A stretch of 64,000 nt of DNA. It comes from an uncultured Prevotellaceae bacterium. Lineage in GTDB: Bacteria > Bacteroidota > Bacteroidia > Bacteroidales > Bacteroidaceae. A model generated the notes under the pieces. The model did no database searches and was not told the DNA's origin. It saw only the letters and a program-made list of their open reading frames with translations. This document shows positions 1-9,656 of the stretch, one piece after another (positions within the stretch are counted from its first letter, which is position 1; every line of letters begins with the position of its first letter). The position numbers and the translations under genes are program-made. The stretch covers positions 114,887 through 178,886 of the forward strand of contig CAMJZV010000003.1 of assembly GCA_946410305.1 (NCBI GenBank), written 5' to 3'.

Positions 1-1
1 C

Positions 2-1270
2 GAACACTGGCACAAACTGTTTAACTTCGAGGGTAGTGGCACTCAGACACTTGGTACTCTCTGGGGCGACTTCTATAGCGGCATCAAGCGTTGCAATGAT
101 GCCATCAAGTATGCAGACTGGAATAGTGGTAAGCTGAGCGCTGACTTCATCGGTAAGATGGAAATGCAGGCCCGTCTGCTGCGTGTCTACTACTACAATA
201 TCTTGTGGCACTACTACGGTAACGTACCTTTCTATTTGGAGAACCTCACGCTGCCTTATACAGCTCAGCAGATGTCTGCTGACGACATCTATAACCAGCT
301 GCTGCCCGAATTGGAAGATATCATCAACTCTAATGTGCTTCCCATGCGTTGGCCTGCTGCTGAGGCAGGACGTGTGTCGCAGGCGATGGCTTACATGCTT
401 TATGCCGAGATGGTGATGTATCAGAACGACAGTGCACGTTATCCGACAGCCCTCAGCTATATGAAGAAGATCATTGCTGACAGCAACTATGCGCTGAACC
501 CCAGTTTTGCAGACCTTTGGGCTGAGAGTGGTGAGTGGTGTGCTGAGAGCATCTTCGAGATTAACTATAACGACGATCAGGCTCAGCGTGACTGGGGTGC
601 TGCTGCACTCAATGCCGGTGGTACTGTATTCCCCACACTCTGCTCTCCCAACGGTTGGGGCGGCGGTGAAGGCTGGGACGGCGGAAATGATGGCTGGGGA
701 TTCCTGCCTGTCAGAGTCGAGACCTACAACATGTATGCCGAAGGCGACCTCCGTCGTGACGTGACCATCTGGGACCTCCGTTCCTATAGCTATACCGAGC
801 GCTATCAGGATACCCACCTCTGGCACGGCAAGTATCGTCCACAGTCAGCCAACAACAAGGACTGTCCGACATCAAAGAACTTAAACTACAACAATAACAA
901 GCGCATCTACCGCTATGCTGAGACCCTGCTGAACGCTGCTGAACTGCTGTTGCAGACTGGTGGCAGTGCTTCTGAGGCTGCAGACTATGTGAACAAGGTA
1001 CGTGCCCGTGCTGGTCTTGCTGCACTCAATGGTGTGACCATCGACGATATCTTCACAGAGCGTCATCTGGAGTTCTGCGGTGAAGGTAAGCGCTACTTCG
1101 ACCTCGTACGTGCTGAAGGTATCCCTGGTGCTACACAGAAGGCCTCTACGGTTCTCGTACCTGATACCTATGGCTATCGCACCAACTCTTGGACACCTAG
1201 CAAGAAGCACATTCCTCTGTCACAGGACGAACTTGATGCAGACCCAACATTGGTTCAGAACAACTACTAA
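2..1270 (+). CDS. SusD/RagB-family nutrient-binding outer membrane lipoprotein, 5' truncated by window edge
   Basis: Frame 2 is open from the window start to TAA at 1268-1270; SusD-like C-terminus (RYAETLLNAAELLLQ...VRARAGL...IFTERHLEFCGEGKRYFDLVR). Confidence 0.93.
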   Translation, partial: EHWHKLFNFEGSGTQTLGTLWGDFYSGIKRCNDAIKYADWNSGKLSADFIGKMEMQARLLRVYYYNILWHYYGNVPFYLENLTLPYTAQQMSADDIYNQLLPELEDIINSNVLPMRWPAAEAGRVSQAMAYMLYAEMVMYQNDSARYPTALSYMKKIIADSNYALNPSFADLWAESGEWCAESIFEINYNDDQAQRDWGAAALNAGGTVFPTLCSPNGWGGGEGWDGGNDGWGFLPVRVETYNMYAEGDLRRDVTIWDLRSYSYTERYQDTHLWHGKYRPQSANNKDCPTSKNLNYNNNKRIYRYAETLLNAAELLLQTGGSASEAADYVNKVRARAGLAALNGVTIDDIFTERHLEFCGEGKRYFDLVRAEGIPGATQKASTVLVPDTYGYRTNSWTPSKKHIPLSQDELDADPTLVQNNY

Positions 1271-1299
1271 TACGACCACGAATTACGCTAATTTAACGA

Positions 1300-3732
1300 A
1301 TGAAGAATATGAACAAGATATATCAATTATTACGCGCAGGTTTCATGTGCTGTGGCATTGCCGCAGCCATGACGGCCTGTTCTCCCGACAGCTTCGATGG
1401 TGCTGACCCCAACGGCAGACCAACAATTGACGGTGTGGACTTCCAAATCAACGTTGACCAGGAGACCAACCAGATGGTGGCTTCGTACACGGCAAAAGCT
1501 GGTACATATCCTGTATGGATTCTTGATGGTACGACCTATTCTATGCTCCCCGAGGTGGGCTACAAGAACTCAGAGGCCGGCACACATACTGTTGAGCTGA
1601 AACTGGGCAACCGCAACGGCTTCAGCCAGGGTGGCGTGAAGAAAACCTATACCTTCAATGAGACGAAGATTGACTACTCGAAAGATTTCCGCCTGATAAC
1701 AGGAAAGGAGTGGCGCATAGCTAATAAGGAAATAGGTCACATGGCTTGCGGCGAAGCAGGTACAGATGCTTCTGGCTGGTGGGCTGCTCAGCCCGACGAC
1801 AAGAAGGCCTTCGGTGTCTATGACGACCGCATCACCTTCACTGCTGAAAACCTTAAAGGTGGCAACTATTCCTACAGTGCTGGTGCTGATGGCATGACCT
1901 ATGTCAACAAAGGAACCAAATGGGGTGGCGGTGCTTCTGAGGATGTCGACGTCGCACTGGGTGACCAGACAGCTACGTGGAGCTTCGAAGAACTGGATTG
2001 GACTGACAAGGAGGGTAATACCAGCAAGCAGCGCTATATCCGTTTGTCTGCCAACACGCTGTTCCCCTATATCTCTAGCAATGCTCAGTATGCTGACCCC
2101 CTGTTCCGTGTAGAACAGCTGACTTCAAGCAAGTTAGTGCTTGTCTACGATGAGCCCGACCGCTCTATTGCCTGGCGCTTTATACTGACCAGCAAGGAGG
2201 GTGAAAAAGAATGGGAAGGCTTCGACCCCAACAGCCAGTTCAATATGTGGAAGGGTGTCACACCGACGATGGAGTTCTGGTATGCTCCAGGTTGGTCACA
2301 GATTGCCGATCCAGGCTTTGTGGATGGTGGCAACGACTATACCATCACACTGTCCGAGGCTACTACCGACCAGTGGCAGGCTCAGGTGAAGTTCCATACT
2401 GACCTCACTACCAGTGCTGCCAACAACTACGACTTCTCTGCTGTCTTCAACAGCGACAAGGACCTGAACGGAGCTACTGTGAAGCTGGTGCTCGATGGCG
2501 ACGATGGCGTGTTCTATTTCACTGACCGTATCGACCTGAAGGCTGGTCAGGACTATATCTTCTGGAAGAGCGACATGCCTGGTATCGATATGAATAAGGT
2601 GATGCTGGTACTCGACTTCGGTGGTTGTCAGGCTAATACTACCGTCAATGTCTCGGGTATCGTACTGAAGAACCATGCTGACGATGATGGTACCGTACCT
2701 CCAACAGAAGGTGGCGACGATCCCGATCCTGACAAACCCACCATGGACTGGAACTACGAGAGCAGCGCTAACCTCTGGAAGGCTGTCGATGACGGCACGC
2801 TGTTTGATGCCTTTGGATACTGGTTTGCTGACAACGGCTGGGGTGAACTGCCCAATCAGCCTGTGGCTACCCATAAAGGCGATGCCTATGAGATTACCCT
2901 TCCTGAGGGCATAGGTGGTAGCCAGTGGCAGGGGCAGTTCCACATTGACACCAAACTGACAGCCAGTGCCGCTAAAAAGTATAATTTCTATCTGGTAATG
3001 GAGACGGACAAGGATTGTCCTGCAGTGACGATGAAATTTACCGATGGTGGTGACGATAACTACTTCTTTGTAGAGCAGCATGATATCACTGCTGATGAAC
3101 CATTCATCCTGAAAAAGGAAGGTGTTGTGCTGAAGGAAGGCAAGGATGCCAGCGTGCTGCGTCTGTTCTTTGACTTTGGTGGTTCACCTGCTGGTACCAA
3201 TGTCAAGATTAGCAAGATATACTTCGAAGAGGCTGTGTCAATGGACTATGACGATGCCGACAACCTCTGGAAGGCTGTCGATGACGGCACGCTGTTTGAT
3301 GCCTTTGGATACTGGTTTGCTGACAACAGCTGGAGTGAACTGCCCACTCAGCCTGTGGCTACCCATAAAGGAGACGCCTATGAGATTACCCTTCCTGAGG
3401 GTATAGGCGGCAGCCAGTGGCAGGGTCAGTTCCACATCGACACCAAACTTACGGCAAGTGGTAGCAAGACCTACAATTTCCAGTTGGTGATGGAGACAGA
3501 CAAGGATTGTCCTGCTGTGACGATGAAGTTTACCGATGGTGGTGACGACAACTACTTCTTCGTTGAGCAGCATAACATCACTGCTGATGAGCCATTCACC
3601 CTGAAGAAAATGAATGTGTCCTTGAAGGAGGGTAAGGATGCCAGCGTGCTCCGTCTGTTCTTCGACTTTGGCGGCTCTCCTGCAGGTACTAATGTGAAGA
3701 TTAGCAAGATAGTCTTTAAAGAAGCCAACTAA
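1300..3732 (+). CDS. SusE/SusF-like PUL outer-membrane lipoprotein with tandem repeated C-terminal domains
   Basis: Lipobox-like MTAC; directly downstream of SusD; two near-identical ~164-aa C-terminal repeats plus a diverged third copy. Confidence 0.8.
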   Translation: MKNMNKIYQLLRAGFMCCGIAAAMTACSPDSFDGADPNGRPTIDGVDFQINVDQETNQMVASYTAKAGTYPVWILDGTTYSMLPEVGYKNSEAGTHTVELKLGNRNGFSQGGVKKTYTFNETKIDYSKDFRLITGKEWRIANKEIGHMACGEAGTDASGWWAAQPDDKKAFGVYDDRITFTAENLKGGNYSYSAGADGMTYVNKGTKWGGGASEDVDVALGDQTATWSFEELDWTDKEGNTSKQRYIRLSANTLFPYISSNAQYADPLFRVEQLTSSKLVLVYDEPDRSIAWRFILTSKEGEKEWEGFDPNSQFNMWKGVTPTMEFWYAPGWSQIADPGFVDGGNDYTITLSEATTDQWQAQVKFHTDLTTSAANNYDFSAVFNSDKDLNGATVKLVLDGDDGVFYFTDRIDLKAGQDYIFWKSDMPGIDMNKVMLVLDFGGCQANTTVNVSGIVLKNHADDDGTVPPTEGGDDPDPDKPTMDWNYESSANLWKAVDDGTLFDAFGYWFADNGWGELPNQPVATHKGDAYEITLPEGIGGSQWQGQFHIDTKLTASAAKKYNFYLVMETDKDCPAVTMKFTDGGDDNYFFVEQHDITADEPFILKKEGVVLKEGKDASVLRLFFDFGGSPAGTNVKISKIYFEEAVSMDYDDADNLWKAVDDGTLFDAFGYWFADNSWSELPTQPVATHKGDAYEITLPEGIGGSQWQGQFHIDTKLTASGSKTYNFQLVMETDKDCPAVTMKFTDGGDDNYFFVEQHNITADEPFTLKKMNVSLKEGKDASVLRLFFDFGGSPAGTNVKISKIVFKEAN

Positions 3733-3760
3733 AAGTTAATGAGTTAAAAGGTAAAAAACA

Positions 3761-4870
3761 ATGAAAAAGATGTTTATATATTCCATGCTGATGACTTGTA
3801 GCTTGATGTTTGCAAGCTGCAACAACGACAAATACAGTTACTATGATGGTGGGGCGGCTCCTGATGCCGCCATCACCATCTCGCAAGAGGCATTCGCTGT
3901 GCCAGAAGATGGTGGCACTGTTACCGTCAATGTCACCACAACAGCCAAAGAGTGGGGTGCCTATGCTACGGATAACTTCATCAAGGTAGACTACGAGAAT
4001 ACCAACAGCTCCAGTGGTACCGTCACCATTACGGTGGAAGACAATCCTACTTCTTATGAGCGTACTGGTGCTGTCGTCATCATGTCTGGCAACAGCCGTA
4101 AGAGCATCGCTGTCTCTCAAGAAGCATCGATCGACTCTAATGCTCCCGAAGGATATAAGCTCGTCTGGCACGATGAGTTTAACAGCGGTTCTGAGTTGAA
4201 TGCCTCCGACTGGACCCATGAGGTGCAGAACAGCGGTTGGGTGAACCACGAGTTGCAGAACTACGTCAACCACAAGACTCCCGAGGGGGCGCTGGTGACG
4301 GAGGTACGCAACGGTAAGCTGCGCATCACTGCCTTGAAGGAGAACGGCAAGGTCTATTCAGGTCGTGTCTATGCCAAGGTCCGTGAGGGTTGGACGTATG
4401 GCTATATTGAGGCCAGCATCAAACTGCCAAAGGGTAAGGGCACATGGCCTGCCTTCTGGATGATGCCTGTCAACTTCCGCTCATGGCCTGCCGATGGTGA
4501 GATAGATATCATGGAAGAGGTGGGCTATCACCCCAACTATGTGTCGTCGAGCCTGCATGCCAATGCCCACGTACATACCACTGGTACACAGGTGACCCAC
4601 GAGATGCTGTGCGAGGGTGCAGAGGATGATTTCCATACCTATGCCATCCTGTGGACTGCCGACAACATTACCACCTATGTGGATGGTCAGGTACAGCTCT
4701 CTTACGACAATACGGGCAAGGGCCGTGACGACTGGCCTTATGACAATCCTTTCTACGTCATCTTCAACCTCGCATGGGGTGGCGACTGGGGTGGTTCCCA
4801 GGGTGTTGACGAGTCGGCACTTCCCACCACGATGGAGGTAGACTATGTACGTGTGTTCCAGAAGAATTAA
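3761..4870 (+). CDS. GH16 family endo-beta-glucanase/laminarinase-like lipoprotein with N-terminal BACON-like domain
   Basis: GH16 catalytic motif GEIDIMEEVG; WPAFWMMP; lipobox MFASC; N-terminal Ig-like DGGTVTVNVTTT. Confidence 0.92.
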   Translation: MKKMFIYSMLMTCSLMFASCNNDKYSYYDGGAAPDAAITISQEAFAVPEDGGTVTVNVTTTAKEWGAYATDNFIKVDYENTNSSSGTVTITVEDNPTSYERTGAVVIMSGNSRKSIAVSQEASIDSNAPEGYKLVWHDEFNSGSELNASDWTHEVQNSGWVNHELQNYVNHKTPEGALVTEVRNGKLRITALKENGKVYSGRVYAKVREGWTYGYIEASIKLPKGKGTWPAFWMMPVNFRSWPADGEIDIMEEVGYHPNYVSSSLHANAHVHTTGTQVTHEMLCEGAEDDFHTYAILWTADNITTYVDGQVQLSYDNTGKGRDDWPYDNPFYVIFNLAWGGDWGGSQGVDESALPTTMEVDYVRVFQKN

Positions 4871-4885
4871 AGAATAAATAATACA

Positions 4886-7126
4886 TTGTTTTTGATGCTG
4901 AAAGTTCAAAGTATAATCATAACACTGATGGTCACTGCCACCGCTCAGGCCCAGCAACTGCCTAAGTATCTCGATGAGGCGGTACCTGTGGAGCAGCGTA
5001 TCGACGATGCACTCAGCAGGATGACACTCGACGAGAAGATTGCCGTGATTCATGCGCAGTCGAAGTTCTCGAGTCCTGGTGTGAATCGTCTCGGTTTCCC
5101 TGACCTGTGGACTGACGACGGTCCTCATGGTGTGCGCCCTGACGTGCTCTGGGACGAGTGGGTACAGGCTGGTCAGACCAACGACTCGTGTGTGGCATTC
5201 CCTGCGCTGACCTGTCTGGCGGCTACATGGAATCCCGCTATGGCTTCGCTCTATGGCACGTCACTGGGCGAAGAGGCGCTCTATCGCAACAAGAGTGTCA
5301 TTCTGGGCCCTGGTGTGAACATCAACCGCACACCACTGGGAGGTCGTAACTTCGAGTATATGGGTGAAGACCCATATCTCGCCTCGCAGATGGTGGTGCC
5401 CTATGTTCAGGGACTGCAGTCGAAAGGTGTGGCATCGTGTGTGAAGCACTATGCGCTGAATAATGATGAGGAATATCGCCATCAGGTGAATGTCATCATC
5501 AGCGACCGTGCGCTTCATGAAATCTATCTGCCTGCCTTCCGTGCTGCCGTACAGCAGGGTGGGGCATGGGCCATCATGGGTGCCTACAACCTCTATAAAG
5601 ACCAACACAACTGCCATAACGATATCCTCCTGAATAAGATTCTGAAGCGCGACTGGGGCTTCGATGGTGTGGTAATCAGTGACTGGGGTGGCTGCCATAA
5701 CACAGAAGAGGCTGTCACCAATGGTCTTGACCTGGAGTTCGGCACATGGACGGACGGTCTGACGATGGGACGCACCAATGCCTACGACAGCTACCACATG
5801 GCTGTGGCCTACAAGCAACTCATCCAGGAAGGAAAGTTCACCACAAAGGAACTCGACGAGAAGGTACGTCGTGTGCTACGCTTGTTCTATCGTACCACGA
5901 TGAACCGCCATAAGCCCTATGGTTTCCTTTGCTCTGAGGCTCATTATGATGCAGCCAGAAAGATTGCACAAGAAGGTATTGTGCTGCTGAAGAATGAGAA
6001 GAACCTGTTGCCACTGGACAAGTCAAAGCAGCAACGCATCCTTGTCGTTGGTGAGAATGCCATCAAGATGATGACTGTGGGCGGTGGCTCATCGTCGCTG
6101 AAGGTGCAGCACGAAATTCTGCCCCTCGATGGTCTGACATCAGCCCTCAGCCGTCACACCTCTACCATCGTCTACGCTCGTGGCTATGTGGGTGACACCA
6201 TTCAGAGCTTCGACGGCGTAACTGTTGGTCGTAGCCTCCGTGAGACTCGTCCACAGGCTGAGTTGACTGCTGAGGCTGTGGAGAAGGCCAAACAGGCAGA
6301 TGTTGTCATCTTCTTCGGAGGTCTGAACAAGAGCGACTTCCAAGACTGCGAAGGTCACGATCGTAAGCAGTATGAGCTGCCTTATGGTCAGAACGAACTC
6401 ATCGAGGCACTCTTGGCTGTCAATCCCCGTCTGGTGTATGTCAACATCAGTGGTAATGCTGTTGCGATGCCGTTTGCCAACAAGGTGCCTGCTATCCTGC
6501 AGGCGTGGTTCCTCGGCTCTGAGGCAGGTAATGCTATTGCCGATATACTCTTTGGCGATGCCAATCCTTCTGGTAAGTTGCCTTACACCTGGTATCAGCG
6601 TCTTGACGACTGTGGCGCACATGCCTTGAAGGCTTTTCCTGGCACTTGGCGTGATGACTACAAGATTATCGACGAGGAATACAAGGAAGGCATCTATGTA
6701 GGCTATCGCTGGGCTGACAAACAGAAGATTCGTCCCCTGTTCGCCTTTGGTCATGGACTGAGCTATACTACCTTTAAGTTGGGTAAACCTGTTGCTGACA
6801 AGAAACAGCTGACGGCTGACGAAAAGCTTTCCTTTACCGTCAGCGTTACCAATACGGGGCGTCGTGCTGGTGCAGAGACCGTCCAGCTTTATATCAGCGA
6901 CAAGAAAGCCTCAGTAGACCGTCCTCTCAAAGAACTCAAAGCCTTCCAGAAGGTGTTCCTTCTGCCTGGCGAGAGCCGTAACGTCACACTGACCATCGGA
7001 CGTGATGCGCTGAGTTTCTATGACGAGGTGAAAGGTCAGTGGACTGCTGAGCCTGGACAGTTTGAGGCACTCATCGGTACTGCTTCTGATTGTCTCATGG
7101 GTAAATGCTCCTTTGAATTGAAATAA
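4886..7126 (+). CDS. GH3 family beta-glucosidase
   Basis: LDEKIAVIH, GPGVNINRTPLGGRNFEYMGEDPYL, VVISDWGG nucleophile region, C-terminal fibronectin III-like domain. Confidence 0.95.
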   Translation: MFLMLKVQSIIITLMVTATAQAQQLPKYLDEAVPVEQRIDDALSRMTLDEKIAVIHAQSKFSSPGVNRLGFPDLWTDDGPHGVRPDVLWDEWVQAGQTNDSCVAFPALTCLAATWNPAMASLYGTSLGEEALYRNKSVILGPGVNINRTPLGGRNFEYMGEDPYLASQMVVPYVQGLQSKGVASCVKHYALNNDEEYRHQVNVIISDRALHEIYLPAFRAAVQQGGAWAIMGAYNLYKDQHNCHNDILLNKILKRDWGFDGVVISDWGGCHNTEEAVTNGLDLEFGTWTDGLTMGRTNAYDSYHMAVAYKQLIQEGKFTTKELDEKVRRVLRLFYRTTMNRHKPYGFLCSEAHYDAARKIAQEGIVLLKNEKNLLPLDKSKQQRILVVGENAIKMMTVGGGSSSLKVQHEILPLDGLTSALSRHTSTIVYARGYVGDTIQSFDGVTVGRSLRETRPQAELTAEAVEKAKQADVVIFFGGLNKSDFQDCEGHDRKQYELPYGQNELIEALLAVNPRLVYVNISGNAVAMPFANKVPAILQAWFLGSEAGNAIADILFGDANPSGKLPYTWYQRLDDCGAHALKAFPGTWRDDYKIIDEEYKEGIYVGYRWADKQKIRPLFAFGHGLSYTTFKLGKPVADKKQLTADEKLSFTVSVTNTGRRAGAETVQLYISDKKASVDRPLKELKAFQKVFLLPGESRNVTLTIGRDALSFYDEVKGQWTAEPGQFEALIGTASDCLMGKCSFELK

Positions 7127-7218
7127 TAGTTAGGTTAGTTAGATATAAGTAAGATTCATTATTAAGTAATTCCATGAAAAAATGTCTGGGAAATAGTGAT
7201 ATTTTCCAGACTTTTTTG

Positions 7219-7227
7219 TATCTTTGC
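7219..7227 (+). promoter_or_regulatory. Bacteroidota -7 promoter element TATCTTTGC upstream of the DUF6377-like gene
   Basis: TATCTTTGC matches TAnnTTTG, 20 bp before ATG at 7247. Confidence 0.6.
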
Positions 7228-7246
7228 AAGCAGAAACCAAGCTAGG

Positions 7247-8908
7247 ATGAAGAAACTACTGATAATATTCTCTTGTTGCTTTTCTCTTATCACTCCTTCT
7301 GTCTTTGGACAAAAGGATCTGGCGGCATATTGCCTGCAGATAGATGAGGCCATCGCCCACTCGCAGGACTATATTGCTGCCCATGAGCAGAAGATTGGCG
7401 AAGCTCGTCGTGCGTTGACATTGGAGACTACACCCAAAGGGAGATACACTCAGAACTATCGTCTCTATGAACTCTATAAGCCCTTTGTCAGCGATTCTGC
7501 TATGTACTTCCTGCGTCAGTGCATCTCGCTGGCTGATGGTATTGGCGACCAGTCGTCTGCCGTCCGTTGCCGTTCGCTGTTGGCTATTCGCTGCTCGAAT
7601 ATCGGTATGTATGACGAAGCCCTCAATATCCTTGACTCCATAAAAGTCCAAAATATAGACACCCTTTCCCTTGGCACCTATTACGAGGCCTACAACAATG
7701 TCTATAGCGAGTTGGCCTATTATACCCACCTCGACAACATGCAGCAGTTCTATCATTCCAAGTCTGAGTACTATCAACAACTGATGCTTGCTACCTTACC
7801 GCCCACTAGCGAGTCGTGCTTTCTGCGTCGTGAACAGCGTGCACAGGCTGAAGGTAAGCTCGATGAGGCTATGCGCATCAACGACGAGTGGATGAAGACT
7901 GTTGAGACTGGTTCTCACCCTTATGCTCTCGTGGCGCTCTACCGTTATATTGAGTATAAGCTACGTGGCGACAGTACGCAGATGATTCACTGGCTGGTAG
8001 AGTCTGTCTTGGCTGATATCCGTAATGCCGCGATGGATCAGGGTTCTATGTGGGAACTGGCCAATGAGCTGATGCTGCATGGCGACATTGACAAGGCGTC
8101 AAGCTATATTAGTTTCACCAGTGACTGTGCCAACCGTTATGGCTCCCGTCAGCGCAATTGGCAGATAGCCCCCCTGCTGGCTACCATTGCCAAGAACTAT
8201 AAGGCTCAGAGTGAGCGCAATACCGCCCAGCTATGGGTGGCCCTCGTTATCATTAGTGTCCTCCTACTATGTATTCTTGGTTTCCTTCTGTTCCTGCATC
8301 GTCGAAACAAACAGCTGGCTACTGCCCGTAATGCCCTAAAAGAGTCCAACGATGAGCTGGCTTCTGTCAATGCACAACTGTCTTCTGTCAATGCAGAACT
8401 GTCGTCTGTCAACGCGCAGCTGTCGACCGTGAACTCCCAACTCTCCGAGAGCAACCGCGTTAAGGAAGAGTATATCGGACGATTCATGAGTCTCTGCTCG
8501 CAGTATATCGACAAGCTTGACAACTACCGCAAGATGGTGAATAAGAAAATGAAGAACAAGGAACTCGAAGAACTCTTCCTCCTCTCCAAATCTACGGAGC
8601 TCAAGGAGAAAGAGTTGGAAGAACTCTTCCTTAACTTCGACAGTGTCTTCCTGCACCTCTTTCCCAACTTTGTCAACGACTTCAACGACTTGTTGCAGCC
8701 TGAGGTACGTGTACAACCCAAGGAGGATAATCGTCTCACAACTGAAATCCGCATCTTCGCCCTTATCCGTCTGGGCATTGAAGACTCCTCGAAGATTGCT
8801 GAGTTCCTGCATTATTCCGTCAATACAATCTATAACTACCGTGCTCGCATCAAGAATGGCGCTATCGGAAATCGTGAGCAGTTTGAACACCAGATAAAGA
8901 CGCTGTAA
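7247..8908 (+). CDS. DUF6377-like membrane regulator (PUL-associated) with TPR-like N-terminus, TM, coiled coil and C-terminal HTH-like region
   Basis: Signal peptide at the Met encoded at 7247 (ORF track start 7196 overlaps the TATCTTTGC promoter); TM VALVIISVLLLCILGFLLFL; C-terminal LIRLGIEDSSKIAEFLHYSVNTIYNYRARIKN. Confidence 0.8.
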   Translation: MKKLLIIFSCCFSLITPSVFGQKDLAAYCLQIDEAIAHSQDYIAAHEQKIGEARRALTLETTPKGRYTQNYRLYELYKPFVSDSAMYFLRQCISLADGIGDQSSAVRCRSLLAIRCSNIGMYDEALNILDSIKVQNIDTLSLGTYYEAYNNVYSELAYYTHLDNMQQFYHSKSEYYQQLMLATLPPTSESCFLRREQRAQAEGKLDEAMRINDEWMKTVETGSHPYALVALYRYIEYKLRGDSTQMIHWLVESVLADIRNAAMDQGSMWELANELMLHGDIDKASSYISFTSDCANRYGSRQRNWQIAPLLATIAKNYKAQSERNTAQLWVALVIISVLLLCILGFLLFLHRRNKQLATARNALKESNDELASVNAQLSSVNAELSSVNAQLSTVNSQLSESNRVKEEYIGRFMSLCSQYIDKLDNYRKMVNKKMKNKELEELFLLSKSTELKEKELEELFLNFDSVFLHLFPNFVNDFNDLLQPEVRVQPKEDNRLTTEIRIFALIRLGIEDSSKIAEFLHYSVNTIYNYRARIKNGAIGNREQFEHQIKTL

Positions 8909-9056
8909 GATAGATAGTCATAATTCTTCTCTTCGCTGAATATTTTGGGCTGTTCGCTGAAAGAAACGGGGAGGGCATTAAACGATTCATACCTTTTGTT
9001 CGTCATAATAGCAGAAAACAACGAACAATATGTGTAACTAATTAAATAACAAAAGT

Positions 9057-9569
9057 ATGAAAAAGATCGTGTTAATGATGGTAGCCCTCCTGTCAATGAC
9101 AGCAGTGCAGGCCCAAGAGAGTGACAACAACAAGAACCAGCAGCAGTTCCGTGGTCCACGACAGATGACGCCCGAGCAGATGACTGAGCGCATGACTAAC
9201 GACCTGAAGTTGAACGACGAGCAGAAAACCAAGGTGCTGGCACTGAACAAGGAGTATGAGAAGGTGATTGCAGGTCCTGGCATGCGTGGCCCACGTCCAC
9301 AGCGTCCTGACGGAGAGTCTGGTGCAACAGCTCAGAACGGACAGCAGCGTCCAGAGCGTCCTCAGCTGACCGACGAGCAGCGTGAAGAGATGAAGCAGCG
9401 CATGGAGAAGCGTCAGGAGTATGAGAAAAAACTGAAAGAGATATTGACTGAAGACCAGTACAAGAAGTATCAGGAGTCTCGCCCTGGACGTCGTGGATTC
9501 GGTCGCGGTCCTGGCCGCGGTGGTCGTCCTGGTGGCTTCGGCCAGGGTGGTCCTCGCCCACAGGACTAA
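9057..9569 (+). CDS. DUF4890/Spy-like periplasmic protein with Arg/Gly-rich tail
   Basis: Signal peptide; MTPEQMTERMTNDLKLNDEQKTKVLALNKEY; tail RPGRRGFGRGPGRGGRPGGFGQGG. Confidence 0.75.
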   Translation: MKKIVLMMVALLSMTAVQAQESDNNKNQQQFRGPRQMTPEQMTERMTNDLKLNDEQKTKVLALNKEYEKVIAGPGMRGPRPQRPDGESGATAQNGQQRPERPQLTDEQREEMKQRMEKRQEYEKKLKEILTEDQYKKYQESRPGRRGFGRGPGRGGRPGGFGQGGPRPQD

Positions 9570-9585
9570 GCTAAATACCAATTAA

Positions 9586-9615
9586 ATAGGGTCTGTCCTC
9601 ACGGATAGACCCTAT
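9586..9615. terminator. Intrinsic terminator-like hairpin between convergent DUF4890-like gene and aroB
   Basis: ATAGGGTCTGTCC-TCAC-GGATAGACCCTAT. Confidence 0.65.
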
Positions 9616-9656
9616 ACACTTGGTTAATTAGCAAATTTTAATAGGTAGTAGTTTTC

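Noticed and set aside
2296-3081. 261-aa minus-strand ORF (and 3238..3573 minus) antisense to the SusE/F-like gene
   Set aside because: Shadow ORF of a well-supported lipoprotein gene; its own repeat simply mirrors the tandem domain repeat.
9093-9581. 162-aa Leu-rich minus-strand ORF antisense to the DUF4890-like gene
   Set aside because: Biased composition is the antisense of Glu/Gln/Arg-rich codons; no family features.
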